Assembly: GCF_900290235.1 (NCBI RefSeq)
Contig: NZ_OLMK01000096.1
Location: forward strand, 78,983 to 142,982
Length of the DNA stretch: 64,000 nt
Direction of reading: 5' to 3'
Source of the DNA: Streptomyces sp. MA5143a
Lineage (GTDB): Bacteria > Actinomycetota > Actinomycetes > Streptomycetales > Streptomycetaceae
A program made the position numbers and the translations under genes. The notes under the pieces are model-generated. The model saw only the letters and a list, made by a program, of their open reading frames with translations. It did not search any database and had not been told where the DNA came from. Shown one piece after another: positions 40,753 to 50,050 of the stretch (position 1 is its first letter; every line of letters starts with the position of its first letter).

Positions 40753-40818
40753 CCCGCTCCCGCTGTTCGAGCTGGAGGTATCCCCGACCTCAGAAGGACA
40801 GGTCACAGCGGGAGCGGG
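40753..40818. promoter_or_regulatory. 14-bp inverted repeat before the small acidic-peptide gene
   Basis: CCCGCTCCCGCTGT (40753-40766) and ACAGCGGGAGCGGG (40805-40818) pair perfectly across 38 bases, within the 127-base gap upstream of the gene at 40848. It may act as a terminator/attenuator between the helper genes and the biosynthetic genes, or as an operator. Confidence 0.55.
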
Positions 40819-40847
40819 CCGCGCCACCACGAGAAGAGAGAGCCACC

Positions 40848-41018
40848 TTGGCAACCGAGGAACCAGACGACGACACGTTGTTCGACCTGATCGGCGCCGT
40901 CGGTGCCGGAATCAACGCCAGTAAGGACGAGGGCCTTCCCCTTGACGTGCGCGAACTCGCCGCTGACCTGGCTGGCAACACCGCAGACAGGCTGGCCCAG
41001 TTCAAGAAGACGACGTAG
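40848..41018 (+). CDS. 56-residue acidic peptide upstream of the methyltransferase
   Basis: Read from a TTG at 40848: ATEEPDDDTLFDLIGAVGAG then INASKDEGLPLDVRELAADL and AGNTADRLAQFKKTT. It has no Cys and only scattered Ser/Thr, so it is not an obvious precursor, though its size and acidity recall leader peptides or small regulators. It ends 20 bases before the methyltransferase start. The frame continues upstream without a better start. Function unknown. Confidence 0.5.
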   Translation: MATEEPDDDTLFDLIGAVGAGINASKDEGLPLDVRELAADLAGNTADRLAQFKKTT

Positions 41019-41038
41019 TGCCGAGAAGGAGAAGGCCC

Positions 41039-42286
41039 GTGAATGACACTCCCGCCCCGACGGCCGAGCAGCACAACGCCCCCGAATCCGAACAGCAGTT
41101 GCGTGACGCGATGGTGGAGCAGCTGATCGAACTGGGCGCCGCGCGCAGTGCCCGCGTCGTGGCCGCGTTCCGCTCGGTCCCCCGGCACCTGGCCACCCCT
41201 GAAGTGGAGATGGCCAAGACGTACGAGGCTGAGTTCGCGGCCATCACGAAGACGGACCCGACGGGTGTGAACATCAGCTCGGTGTCCGCCCCGCGCATCC
41301 AGGCCATGCAGATCGAGCAAGCGGACATCCGGCCGGGGATGAGCGTCCTGGAGATCGGCTCCGGCGGGGTGAACGCGGCCTACCTCGCCGAGATGGTGGG
41401 CGAGCGGGGCCACGTCGTCACGATGGACATCGACCGCGACGTCACCCGGCGTGCGGAGGAGTTCCTCAAGGCGACCGGCTACGACCGGATCGTCACCGTG
41501 ATCACAGCCGACGGCGAGCACGGCGTGCCCGGCCACGCGCCGTACGACCGCATCGTCGTCACCGTGCAGGCCGCCGACATCCCACCCGCCTGGGTCCACC
41601 AGCTGAAGGAGGGCGGTCGGCTCGTGGTGCCGCTGCGGATGCGTGGCATGACCCGCACGGTGGCGTTCGTCCGCGACAGGGAGCGGCTCGTCAGTGACGG
41701 GTTCGAGCTGTGCGGGTTCGTCCCGATGCAAGGCGTCGGGGAGAACCGCGTACGCCTGGCAGTGCTCCACGACGTGGAAGAGGAGGAGATCGCCCTCCGC
41801 CTCGACGGCCATCCCGATCCCGACGCCGCGGCCCTGCGGGTGGCCCTGGGTATGCCCCGTGTCGAGGCGTGGTCAGGCGTCACCGTGGCCGGTGACGAGT
41901 CCACCGAGCACCTGGACCTGTGGCTGACCACCGCCCTCGACAACCTTCCCCTGATGGCGGCCAAGATCGGCGCACGAGAGCGTGGACTGGTCGCCTCCGC
42001 GTCGCCGATCGGCGTCCCCACGCTGGTGGACGGTGACAGCTTCGCCTACCGCACCGCGCGCCCCACCGACGACCCGGACCGGTACGAACTCGGGGCGATC
42101 GGCCACGGCCCGCAGGGACAGAAGGTCGCGGACCGCCTGGTGGAGGAGATCCAGGTCTGGCACGGCGACCACCGGGCCCAGCGTGCGCACATCGAGGTCC
42201 ACCCGGCGGGTACGCCAGACGACCAGCTTCCCGCAGGCCGGCTCGTCGACCGGCCCCACACCCGGGTCACGATCACCTGGCCGTGA
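41039..42286 (+). CDS. FxLD-system methyltransferase
   Basis: 415 residues from a GTG with AAGGAG six bases upstream. The N-terminal half is PCMT-like: ARSARVVAAFRSVPRHLATP, the SAM-binding VLEIGSGGVNAAYLAEMVG, then HAPYDRIVVTVQAADIPPAW and LKEGGRLVVPLRM. The C-terminal half (RVEAWSGVTVAGDESTEHLD ...) is characteristic of the FxLD branch. Such enzymes are always found with FxLD lanthipeptide precursors and, by analogy with protein-isoaspartate methyltransferases, are expected to methylate an Asp side chain of the peptide. The precursor gene follows directly. Confidence 0.88.
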   Translation: MNDTPAPTAEQHNAPESEQQLRDAMVEQLIELGAARSARVVAAFRSVPRHLATPEVEMAKTYEAEFAAITKTDPTGVNISSVSAPRIQAMQIEQADIRPGMSVLEIGSGGVNAAYLAEMVGERGHVVTMDIDRDVTRRAEEFLKATGYDRIVTVITADGEHGVPGHAPYDRIVVTVQAADIPPAWVHQLKEGGRLVVPLRMRGMTRTVAFVRDRERLVSDGFELCGFVPMQGVGENRVRLAVLHDVEEEEIALRLDGHPDPDAAALRVALGMPRVEAWSGVTVAGDESTEHLDLWLTTALDNLPLMAAKIGARERGLVASASPIGVPTLVDGDSFAYRTARPTDDPDRYELGAIGHGPQGQKVADRLVEEIQVWHGDHRAQRAHIEVHPAGTPDDQLPAGRLVDRPHTRVTITWP

Positions 42287-42356
42287 CGCCGTCGGCGGCG
42301 CCACGGCCAGGCCGGCACAGCACATCCCACCCGCCCTTTCCTGTGAGGAGTACGTG

Positions 42357-42551
42357 ATGGCACCGCAGAACCCCGCCACAACGCTGAAGGCCGCGACCGA
42401 CTACAGCACCACCGCCGGGTCGGACTTCGACCTCGACATCGAGACCCTCGCCTCCGCCCCGGTCATCGGCTCGCTGCTGAACGACACCAGCGACAACTGC
42501 ACCTCCACCTGCCAGTCCGCCTGCACCAACAGCACCTGCATCGGCGGCTGA
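42357..42551 (+). CDS. FxLD family lanthipeptide precursor
   Basis: 64 residues with GAGGAG six bases before the ATG. The leader MAPQNPATTLKAATDYSTTA is followed by the signature FDLD at residues 24-27 and ETLASAP. The core region is rich in Thr/Ser and carries four Cys at 48, 52, 56 and 61 (NCTSTCQSACTNSTC), ending IGG. LanB would dehydrate Ser/Thr, and LanC would add the Cys to form up to four thioether rings. This is the product-encoding gene of the cluster. Confidence 0.93.
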   Translation: MAPQNPATTLKAATDYSTTAGSDFDLDIETLASAPVIGSLLNDTSDNCTSTCQSACTNSTCIGG

Positions 42552-42629
42552 CCCACCGGGGGCCGGGCGGAATCTGACCCGCCCGGCCCGCGCACCACCG
42601 TGACGAAGGACGAAGAAGGAGGCACAGGG

Positions 42630-45600
42630 GTGTACCGCGCAATCGATGCGGGCATGATCCGCGCGTCAGTCTTCCCGCTGGCGGCGACGCTTCCTCCTTG
42701 GCCCGACCTGGATGGGGAAGCCCTCGCCGACGTCGAACGCCGACGCGACTGGATCGCCCAGGTCTGGGCGGACGACACCCGGGCTGCCGCTATCGAGTTC
42801 GCCGGGCCGCTCCTCGCCGCTGCCATCCGCGACGTGCTCGACGGAGAGCGGCAACGGCCGCGCACCGTCCGGCGCATCGTGGCCTCGCTCGCCCGCTACC
42901 TGCTGCGGATGCAGCACCGCGCCACACCGTTCGGGCTGTTCGCCGGCCCTGCCCCCGTGAGGATCGGCGGTACGGCTCGGGTGACGTGGGGGAAGGAGCA
43001 CCGTGCTTTCGCCCGGGCCGATGCCGAGTTGTTGAACGCCGCCATCACCGCCTTGGAAGGCAACCGGGAGGTGTTGCGGCGCCTGCCCGTGGTGGCAGAT
43101 CCGACCTGCACGGTACGAGGCAGTCGGGTGGCAGTGCCGCACCAGTCCGGCACGCATGGCCCTACCGACACCACTCTGCGCCGGACCCGAGCCGTGGAAG
43201 CGGTGCTGACCTTGGCCCGTACGCCGATCATGGTCGGCGACCTGGTGGGCAAACTCCACGGCGACTACCCGGATACGCCGCCTGCGGTGATCGAGGACAT
43301 GGTGTCCAGCCTCGTCGCCCATCGGGTCCTGCTGACGAGCCTCCACGCCCCCATGACGTGCGACGACGCGCTCGGGCATGTCATCGCGCAGCTGGACGCC
43401 ACGGGGGCCGCCGCCGCATCAGGTGGGGCGGCGACGGCCGCGGAGCTGCGAAAGATCCACCAGCTGCTCACTCTGCACGACGACATCGCTGTCCAGGGTG
43501 AGCAGCAGGCCCTGCGCGTCCAGGCGGCTGCGCGGATGAACACCCTCACCGGAGGCACCACCGCACGCACCCTGGTCGTGAACGTGCGCCCCGACTGCGA
43601 CATCGTCCTGCCGACAGCGGTAACGCGGGAAGCGGAGCGTGCCCTGGAGGTCATCTCCCGCATCTCGCCGTACCCGAACGGCTCTCCGGCGTGGCAGGAC
43701 TACCGGACGCGGTTCCTGGAGCGCTACAGCATGGGCGCGATCGTCCCCCTGCGCGACCTCACCGACCCGGACACCGGCCTCGGCTTCCCCGTCGGCTACC
43801 GCGGCACGGTCCTGAAGCGGCCGGTGCTGGCCACGACCCACCGCGACGAACACCTCCTCGCTCTCGCCCAGTCTGCGGCCCTGAACGATCGGCGCGAAGT
43901 CGTCCTCACCGATGAGGACATCGAGGCCATGTCACTCGGGGAACCCACGCAGGTGCCCGCGCACGTCGAACTGTGCTTCACCGTGCTGTCCCCCTCACTG
44001 GAGGACCTGGAGCACGGCCGGTTCAACCTGGTGACCGCCGGTCTGTCCCTCGCGGCCGGCACCACCACGGGCCGTTTCCTGACGATGCTGGACCAGTCGG
44101 ACCGCGACCGGATGTCCGCCGAGTACGCCGCCCTGCCAACGCTGGCCACCGGAGCCGTACGCGGGCAGATGTCCAGCTCGCCTCTGCGTATCCCGACCCG
44201 CAACGTCGGCCGCGCCCCAGCCGTCGTCCCGCACGTCCTCTCGGTCGGCGAGCACAACCCGGACGCCACTATCGACCTGGACGACCTCGGGGTCGTCGCC
44301 GACTCCCAACACCTCTACCTGGTCTCCATCCCCACCGGGCAGCTCATCGAGCCCTCGGTCATGAACGCCGTGGAACTCAGCAGCGCCACCCACCCCCTCG
44401 TCCGCTTCGTCACCGAACTGCACCGCTCCCACACCGCCATCCTCACCCCCTTCGCCTGGGGCGCAGCGGCCCGGCTGCCGTTCCTGCCCGAAGTCCGCGT
44501 CGGCCGCACCATCCTGTCCGCCGCCTGCTGGCGGCTGAACGCACGCGACCTCGGCGATGACAGTCGCGCCTGGATGTTCCACTTCACCGACTGGCGCATC
44601 CGCTACGGCGTACCCCGCACCGTGTACGTCGGCGGCAACGACCAACGGCTCCGCCTCGACCTCGACATCAGCGCCCACCGGCAACTCCTGCGCGCAGAAC
44701 TGGACCGCCACGGAACCGTGACCGTGCACGAAGCGCCCGACGAGACGGCGTTCGGCTGGGTCGGCCGCGCCCACGAATTCACCGTGTCCTTCGCTTCCGA
44801 CCAACCGCCTTCCCCTGCACCGATCAACCGCACGGCAACCGTCGTCCGACATGACTCCAGCCGCCTGCCCGGCGCCGGCGAGTGGGCCTACCTGAAGCTG
44901 TACGGCAACGCCGACCGCGCACCCGAGCTCCTGACCGCGCACCTCCCGCGCCTCCTCCACGACCGGGACGCCGACGCACCGACGTGGTGGTTCACCCGTT
45001 ACAACGACCCCGACAGCCACCTCCGGCTGCGACTCCGCCTCCCGGACCCGAACGCCTTCGGTGAGGTGGCACAGCACGTCGCCGCCTGGGCAGGTGAGCT
45101 GCGCGCGGATGGCCTGCTCCAACGTGTCCAGTGGGACACCGACGAGCCGGAGACTGGCCGCTACGGCACTGGTCCCGCCCTCACCGCAGCCGAACAGGTC
45201 TTCGCCGCAGACTCCGCCGCCGCCCTCGCACAGATTGCCCTCCCCATCCCCGACAGCCTCCGGCCCGCCGTCACCGCCAGCAGCTTCGTCGACATCGCCG
45301 ACGCCTTCCTCGGCTCCCCAGCGGACGGACAGGCATGGCTCACGACGAACCTCCTGAAGAACGACGGCGAAGCCACCACCCGAGACGTACTCTCCGCCGC
45401 CGTCCGCTTCTCTGCCCCAGGCCCCGACCGCACCGCCCTGCGGATCTTGCCCAACGGTGAGCACCTCGTTGCGACGTGGGCCACACGTCGCGCTGCCCTG
45501 ACTGCCTACCGCCAGGCTCTCGAAGCGCACGGTGCCGACCCCGCCGCGGTTCTGCCGTCCCTCCTGCACATGCACCACAACCGGGCCGCCGGCGTCGCAC

Positions 45601-45683
45601 CCGACAGCGAAGCCATCTGCCGCCGCCTGGCCCGCGCCGCCGCCCTTTCCTGGACCGCGAGACAAGAAGGAGCCCTGCGGTGA
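42630..45683 (+). CDS. lanB: Class I lanthipeptide dehydratase (LanB)
   Basis: 1,017 residues from a GTG with AAGGAGG seven bases upstream. The N-terminal dehydratase domain has SVFPLAATLPPWPDL, ARYLLRMQHRATPFGLFAGP (the LanB RxTPFGLFAG hallmark) and GVPRTVYVGGNDQRLRLDLD. The C-terminal SpaB-C-like elimination domain begins GEWAYLKLYGNADRAPELLT and includes WWFTRYNDPDSHLRLRLRLP. LanB uses glutamyl-tRNA to glutamylate Ser/Thr and then eliminates glutamate. Its stop overlaps the LanC start (GTGA). Confidence 0.95.
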   Translation: MYRAIDAGMIRASVFPLAATLPPWPDLDGEALADVERRRDWIAQVWADDTRAAAIEFAGPLLAAAIRDVLDGERQRPRTVRRIVASLARYLLRMQHRATPFGLFAGPAPVRIGGTARVTWGKEHRAFARADAELLNAAITALEGNREVLRRLPVVADPTCTVRGSRVAVPHQSGTHGPTDTTLRRTRAVEAVLTLARTPIMVGDLVGKLHGDYPDTPPAVIEDMVSSLVAHRVLLTSLHAPMTCDDALGHVIAQLDATGAAAASGGAATAAELRKIHQLLTLHDDIAVQGEQQALRVQAAARMNTLTGGTTARTLVVNVRPDCDIVLPTAVTREAERALEVISRISPYPNGSPAWQDYRTRFLERYSMGAIVPLRDLTDPDTGLGFPVGYRGTVLKRPVLATTHRDEHLLALAQSAALNDRREVVLTDEDIEAMSLGEPTQVPAHVELCFTVLSPSLEDLEHGRFNLVTAGLSLAAGTTTGRFLTMLDQSDRDRMSAEYAALPTLATGAVRGQMSSSPLRIPTRNVGRAPAVVPHVLSVGEHNPDATIDLDDLGVVADSQHLYLVSIPTGQLIEPSVMNAVELSSATHPLVRFVTELHRSHTAILTPFAWGAAARLPFLPEVRVGRTILSAACWRLNARDLGDDSRAWMFHFTDWRIRYGVPRTVYVGGNDQRLRLDLDISAHRQLLRAELDRHGTVTVHEAPDETAFGWVGRAHEFTVSFASDQPPSPAPINRTATVVRHDSSRLPGAGEWAYLKLYGNADRAPELLTAHLPRLLHDRDADAPTWWFTRYNDPDSHLRLRLRLPDPNAFGEVAQHVAAWAGELRADGLLQRVQWDTDEPETGRYGTGPALTAAEQVFAADSAAALAQIALPIPDSLRPAVTASSFVDIADAFLGSPADGQAWLTTNLLKNDGEATTRDVLSAAVRFSAPGPDRTALRILPNGEHLVATWATRRAALTAYRQALEAHGADPAAVLPSLLHMHHNRAAGVAPDSEAICRRLARAAALSWTARQEGALR

Positions 45684-46828
45684 CCACCGCTCCACCCGCC
45701 CTGGACACGGACGCCACCCACCGGCAGTCCCTCGCCCAAGGCTCCCTCGGCATCGCCCTGCTCCACGTCGAACGCGCCCGCCAGGGCACCGGATCCTGGC
45801 AGACCGCCCACCGGCAACTCTCCGCCGTCGGCGCCCTGTTGGACAGCGACGAAACGGGCCTTTTCCTCGGCGCACCCGCGATGGCGTACGTGCTGCACTG
45901 GACCGCCGACGGCAGCAACCGGTACTTCGGCGCCCTGCAGACCCTCGACCGGATCCTCGCCGCTCACACCCGACGCCGACTGGCAGCAGCTCACGCCCGC
46001 ATCGACCGTAGCGAGCCGACCACCTTCGCCGAGTACGACCTCCTGCGCGGCCTGACCGGCCTCGGCGCCCTCCTCCTACGCCGCGCCCCCGAGGGCGACG
46101 AACTGAAGGGCGTACTGGAATACCTGGTGCGCCTGACCGAGCCACTCGCCACCGCCGACGGGCGACCCCGCCTGGGCTGGTGGGTGAGCCACAGCCCCGT
46201 CAACCTCACTGCTCCCACCCTCGACGGCCACGCCAACGCCGGCCTCGCCCACGGCATCACCGGCCCGCTCGCCCTCCTCGCACTCGCGAAACTCCGCGGC
46301 ATCACCGTGCCCGGCCACGAGAAGGCGATGCTGCGGATCTGCCACTGGCTGGACCAGATACGCGTGAACGACCACCGAGGCACCCGCTGGCCACGCTGGA
46401 TCACCGGCGCCACCACCGTGCCCCCACACCTAGCCGCCCCCTCTTGGTGCTACGGCACCCCCGGCCTGGCCCGCGCCCACCAACTCGCCGCCCTCGCCCT
46501 GAACGACCCCGACCGCAAACGCATGGCCGAACGAGCACTCCTCTACTGCCTGGCCGACCCCACCCAGCTCGACCAACTCACCAGCCGCGGCCTGTGCCAC
46601 GGCCTCGGCGGCCTACTCCGCGTCGTACAGCGCATCACCCAGGACGCCGACGAACCACGAGCCTTCGTCCACCACCTGCCACAGCTAACCGAACGCTTCG
46701 CCACCACCGGGCCTCCAACCGAGACCGGCTTCCTCAACGGCTCCGTCGGGGCAACCCTTGCCTTCCAGAACATCCAAGAAGGTGCCCTCCCCACCAGCGA
46801 CTGGGACGCGTGCCTTCTCCTCATCTGA
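45680..46828 (+). CDS. lanC: Lanthionine synthetase C (LanC)
   Basis: 382 residues from a GTG overlapping the LanB stop, with AAGGAG upstream. The alpha-toroid repeats contain GHANAGLAHGITGPLALLAL, and the zinc ligands sit in SWCYGTPG (Cys) and GLCHGLGGLL (Cys-His). ETGFLNGSVGATLAFQ is the usual last motif. It adds Cys thiols to dehydro-residues to form the rings. Full length; it acts in the cytoplasm with LanB. Confidence 0.95.
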   Translation: MTTAPPALDTDATHRQSLAQGSLGIALLHVERARQGTGSWQTAHRQLSAVGALLDSDETGLFLGAPAMAYVLHWTADGSNRYFGALQTLDRILAAHTRRRLAAAHARIDRSEPTTFAEYDLLRGLTGLGALLLRRAPEGDELKGVLEYLVRLTEPLATADGRPRLGWWVSHSPVNLTAPTLDGHANAGLAHGITGPLALLALAKLRGITVPGHEKAMLRICHWLDQIRVNDHRGTRWPRWITGATTVPPHLAAPSWCYGTPGLARAHQLAALALNDPDRKRMAERALLYCLADPTQLDQLTSRGLCHGLGGLLRVVQRITQDADEPRAFVHHLPQLTERFATTGPPTETGFLNGSVGATLAFQNIQEGALPTSDWDACLLLI

Positions 46829-46851
46829 CCGTTGCCACCGAAAGGATCTGG

Positions 46852-47874
46852 ATGGAACTGACCGACAGCAGCACCATCGAGCGGGCCGTCCTGGCCGTCC
46901 TCACCGGCACCCCGCTCGCGGAAGCCGCCGGCCAGGCACAGACATCTTCTGCATCTCTCGCCGAAGCCACCGAGCGATACCGCGACGCCGGGCGAGCCGC
47001 GCTCAGCACCGGGGTCGAATCGTCCGACTGGTTCCAGGCGAACATCGAGTTCCCCGACTATTCGACCGCCGAACGCGCCTTTCATACCTACCTGCTAGCG
47101 CCCTTACGACGGGCGACAGACAGCGGGGTAATCGGTAGTTGGTGGTTCATCCGCAAACACCCGTGCTGGCGCTTCCGCGCCGTCCCCGGTCCGCGATCGA
47201 CCGCGGACAAGATGTCGAAGAACATCGCTGCACTCCTAGACACCGCAGTATCGGGAGGCGGCGTCAGCCGCTGGTGGCCGTCACATTACGAACCGGAGAC
47301 CACCGCCTTCGGCGGCCCGGACGGCATGAGCATTGCCCACGACCTGTTCCACACCGACAGCCTCGGCATCCTCGACTACCTGCACCACCCACACGGGGAC
47401 GAAAGCAACCTCCTCGACTCCAAGACCACCTCCCTCCTCCTCATCAGCCTCTTCCTCCGCGCCGCAGGACAAGAATGGAGCGAGCAAGGCGACGTCTGGG
47501 CCTGCGTTGAGGCAGCGCGCCCCCTGCCCGATGATGTCCCGCTCGATCGCGTGACCACGATGACCCCCGCAATGCACAAACTCCTGACGACCGACGCCAC
47601 CACTGCTCTCTCGGCCAGCGGCCCACTCTTCCCCATCGCCGGATGGTCCTCCGGTATGGAGCACACCGGTCGGCTAATCGGCCGCGCTGGGCGCGACGGG
47701 CGGCTCCACCTCGGAACACGCGGCATCCTGGCCCGGCACATCCTCTTCCACTGGAACCGCATGGGCTTCACCCCCCGCCAGCAAGGCATCTGGGCGCGAG
47801 CCGCACGAGAGACGATCCTCGGGGACTTGGTGACAGACTGGCATTGGTCGCCCTCGTCCAAGGGCATCTGCTGA
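46852..47874 (+). CDS. Stand-alone SpaB-C / thiopeptide-type biosynthesis protein
   Basis: 340 residues. WFQANIEFPDYSTAERAFHT opens the domain, followed by SGVIGSWWFIRKHPCWRFRA, HYEPETTAFGGPDGMSIAHD and LFHTDSLGILDYLHHPH, the pattern of 'thiopeptide-type bacteriocin biosynthesis' proteins. RHILFHWNRMGF is the typical end motif. This is a second elimination-type domain besides that of LanB, a usual member of FxLD clusters. It ends the biosynthetic operon; no transporter or protease gene follows. Confidence 0.92.
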   Translation: MELTDSSTIERAVLAVLTGTPLAEAAGQAQTSSASLAEATERYRDAGRAALSTGVESSDWFQANIEFPDYSTAERAFHTYLLAPLRRATDSGVIGSWWFIRKHPCWRFRAVPGPRSTADKMSKNIAALLDTAVSGGGVSRWWPSHYEPETTAFGGPDGMSIAHDLFHTDSLGILDYLHHPHGDESNLLDSKTTSLLLISLFLRAAGQEWSEQGDVWACVEAARPLPDDVPLDRVTTMTPAMHKLLTTDATTALSASGPLFPIAGWSSGMEHTGRLIGRAGRDGRLHLGTRGILARHILFHWNRMGFTPRQQGIWARAARETILGDLVTDWHWSPSSKGIC

Positions 47875-48069
47875 GGCGGACGCCCTCTCCGAAATGCAGC
47901 CTTGCCCCGGCGAGCCTATGCGGTCACAGCACCAGACGACTGGGAGCACCGAGCAGCTCGGCGCCGGTTCAACTCACTTGCGATGCCAGCGAGCAGGCCG
48001 CTAATTGTGCACTCCGCCGCGGCAAAACGAGACGTGATCCCTCGCACCGTGCCGCTATCGTCTCTGGCC

Positions 48070-48894
48070 ATGAGACTGAAGCCAGGGGTTTCCCTGGAGC
48101 GTGCCCAGGCCGCGCTGCGCGAGGCCCTCAACCTGTTGATGAACGCCCAGTCTGGCCAGCGTTACGAGTCGGCCTGGCAGACGTATGCGGTCGCCATCGA
48201 CCAGGCTCTGCCACACTTGGCCGTCTTCGCCGAGCCCAGCCTGGCTGACGCCTTGCTCTCCCCCACGTACTGGCACCTGTTTCCGATCGCCGGGATCGGC
48301 CCGGAGGCAAACCGTGTCGTCTACCGCGAGCTGCGCACGCAGATCGAGGCGCTAGAGCGGGCCGAGGCGGAGCTCGAGAAGCTCAAGCAGTACGCCGAGC
48401 ACCCTGGGGCACCGGTGGTCCTGGACACCAACATCCTCAACTGGTGGGACCAGCCGCACACCATCAACTGGCAGCAGCTCTTCAAGGACGAGGGAATCGT
48501 CGCGCCGCTCGCTCGCTTGGTAGTGCCCCTGGTCGTGATCGAGGAGCTCGACCGGCAGAAGTACGGCGACGGGCTGTTGGCCAAACGCGCCGCCACTGCG
48601 ATCCGCTACCTCGACCGGAAGCTCACTGGTGTCGTCCCCGGCACCCCCGTGGAGCTCACCAAGCACGCCACCTTGGAGGTCAGCCTCGATCAGCTGCCGC
48701 ACCCGTCTGGGGTAGACGCGGACCTGCGCATCCTCACATGTGCGGCCGACCTCGACCAGCTGCTCCCAGATGCCGGCACCCGGGTGCTGACCGACGATAC
48801 GAATATGCGGCTGCGCGCCGCGCACATGGCCCTGAGAACCCTGCGACTGCCCGAGAACCATCGCAAGCCAGGCACAGCCATGAGCGGCACATGA
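48070..48894 (+). CDS. PIN-domain ribonuclease-like protein
   Basis: 274 residues from the ATG at 48070 (MRLKPGVSLERAQAALREAL). The N-terminal half is helical (ANRVVYRELRTQIEALERAE). The C-terminal half is a PIN domain: VVLDTNILNWW, LVVPLVVIEELDRQKY, VDADLRILTCA and TRVLTDDTNMRLRA supply the acidic residues that bind Mg or Mn. Such domains cut RNA. No antitoxin-sized partner is adjacent, so it may be a regulated RNase or a solitary defence gene. Upstream 47875-48069 is non-coding. Confidence 0.85.
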   Translation: MRLKPGVSLERAQAALREALNLLMNAQSGQRYESAWQTYAVAIDQALPHLAVFAEPSLADALLSPTYWHLFPIAGIGPEANRVVYRELRTQIEALERAEAELEKLKQYAEHPGAPVVLDTNILNWWDQPHTINWQQLFKDEGIVAPLARLVVPLVVIEELDRQKYGDGLLAKRAATAIRYLDRKLTGVVPGTPVELTKHATLEVSLDQLPHPSGVDADLRILTCAADLDQLLPDAGTRVLTDDTNMRLRAAHMALRTLRLPENHRKPGTAMSGT

Positions 48895-50050
48895 CGTCCC
48901 CGGATTGACGAGACATCATCTCAGCGCGGCGGGTGGAATAGGGGATAGCCAGCCAGTCCCACCGAGTCGATCAGCCGCAAGAGCATGGCCCTGCACCTGG
49001 TCCATGCAGGACCACACGCGCTTGTAGGGGAATCTGTTACGGCGTGCGACGTGGGAGCTCGCATGCACCGTCGGCAGCCTGCTGGGTGCGCCTGCGAGCC
49101 CGTTCCGCCGCCGCTCAGGAGCGCCAGCACAACGAGCACGAGTAACAGGCCGCCCCTCCACCAGCTACAACGGCAACCGGAGCACTGAGCCGACGAGCAT
49201 GAGGGCGGACGTAGTAGCCGTTGCTCCTGCAGTGCCCACGAACGTGCGTCGTCGAGCCCGCCGAAGCGGGTCGCGAACCATGCGCGGTCGTTCGAAGGCG
49301 GGACGTGATGGCAGGGCGGACCGAGCTGGAGGCGGACGACGCCCTGGGGCGTCGGGTGTAAGGGCGGATGTTGCGTCAAGAGATCGCCTCAGGTACGTGA
49401 GACCAATCCGGGCATCGACACAACGGTCCAGGCGACATACGCGAGCCCTCGCACGACCCCGCCACGCAAGCCGAGGACCGGCGGCCAAGCAAGATCAAGT
49501 TAGGGCGAGTGAAGATCCCATCTTGATTCGAAACTGCTGTCCGACGCTCAGCGACTCGGACACTCACCGCCATCGCTCCAGGACCAAGTCGACTCGCCCA
49601 TGCAGTCGGCCGGAAAGATCGTCATCCAGCCTCGCACCACCAATTGGAGACCATCGCGTAACCATAAGCGCCCTGCCAGGCAATGTTAAACCCAGGAATC
49701 GGCAGTCACACTGACCACCAATCAGATAGCCTGAGTAGCCCCGCTGATAAGGAGACCAGGAAGTCGGACCAGGCGAGTCGCCTCGTCGACCACGAGGACA
49801 CAGCATTCCCACACAACGAACCTTTCGAACATTCGATCGAATAAAGCAGGCAGCAGTCGGTGATCCACATTGCGGGTTGCACACAGGGCCACATTGGAAA
49901 CCGCCATTGCGCGCCGACGCACACTGCGAACGTAGGATGCCAGGCCCTTGAGGGAATCTGCCGAATCTGCTCGATGCAGCCACTGCGATCAGCAAAGTGT
50001 ACAGCGCCGTAAAATGCAGCCCAACCGATTTAAGAAATACAGAGGTCCCG
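48895..50050. other. 1.15-kb stretch without a convincing gene
   Basis: ORFs of 60-170 codons overlap on both strands, but none has streptomycete third-position bias, a good start site or a recognisable motif. A leftward reading at 48921-49379 has one hydrophobic stretch but otherwise looks like Cys/Pro/Arg noise. Base composition falls towards the right, leading into the Gabija-like genes. It is probably a junction of cargo modules with decayed sequence and the promoter of the defence pair near 49,980-50,040. Confidence 0.5.

Noticed and set aside
43995..46145. 716-codon leftward ORF opposite LanB and LanC
   Set aside because: Gly/Arg/Val-rich shadow; LanB and LanC motifs are unmistakable on the plus strand.
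48921..49379. 152-codon leftward ORF with a hydrophobic stretch
   Set aside because: No ribosome site, no codon bias, Cys/Pro/Arg noise outside one short hydrophobic run.
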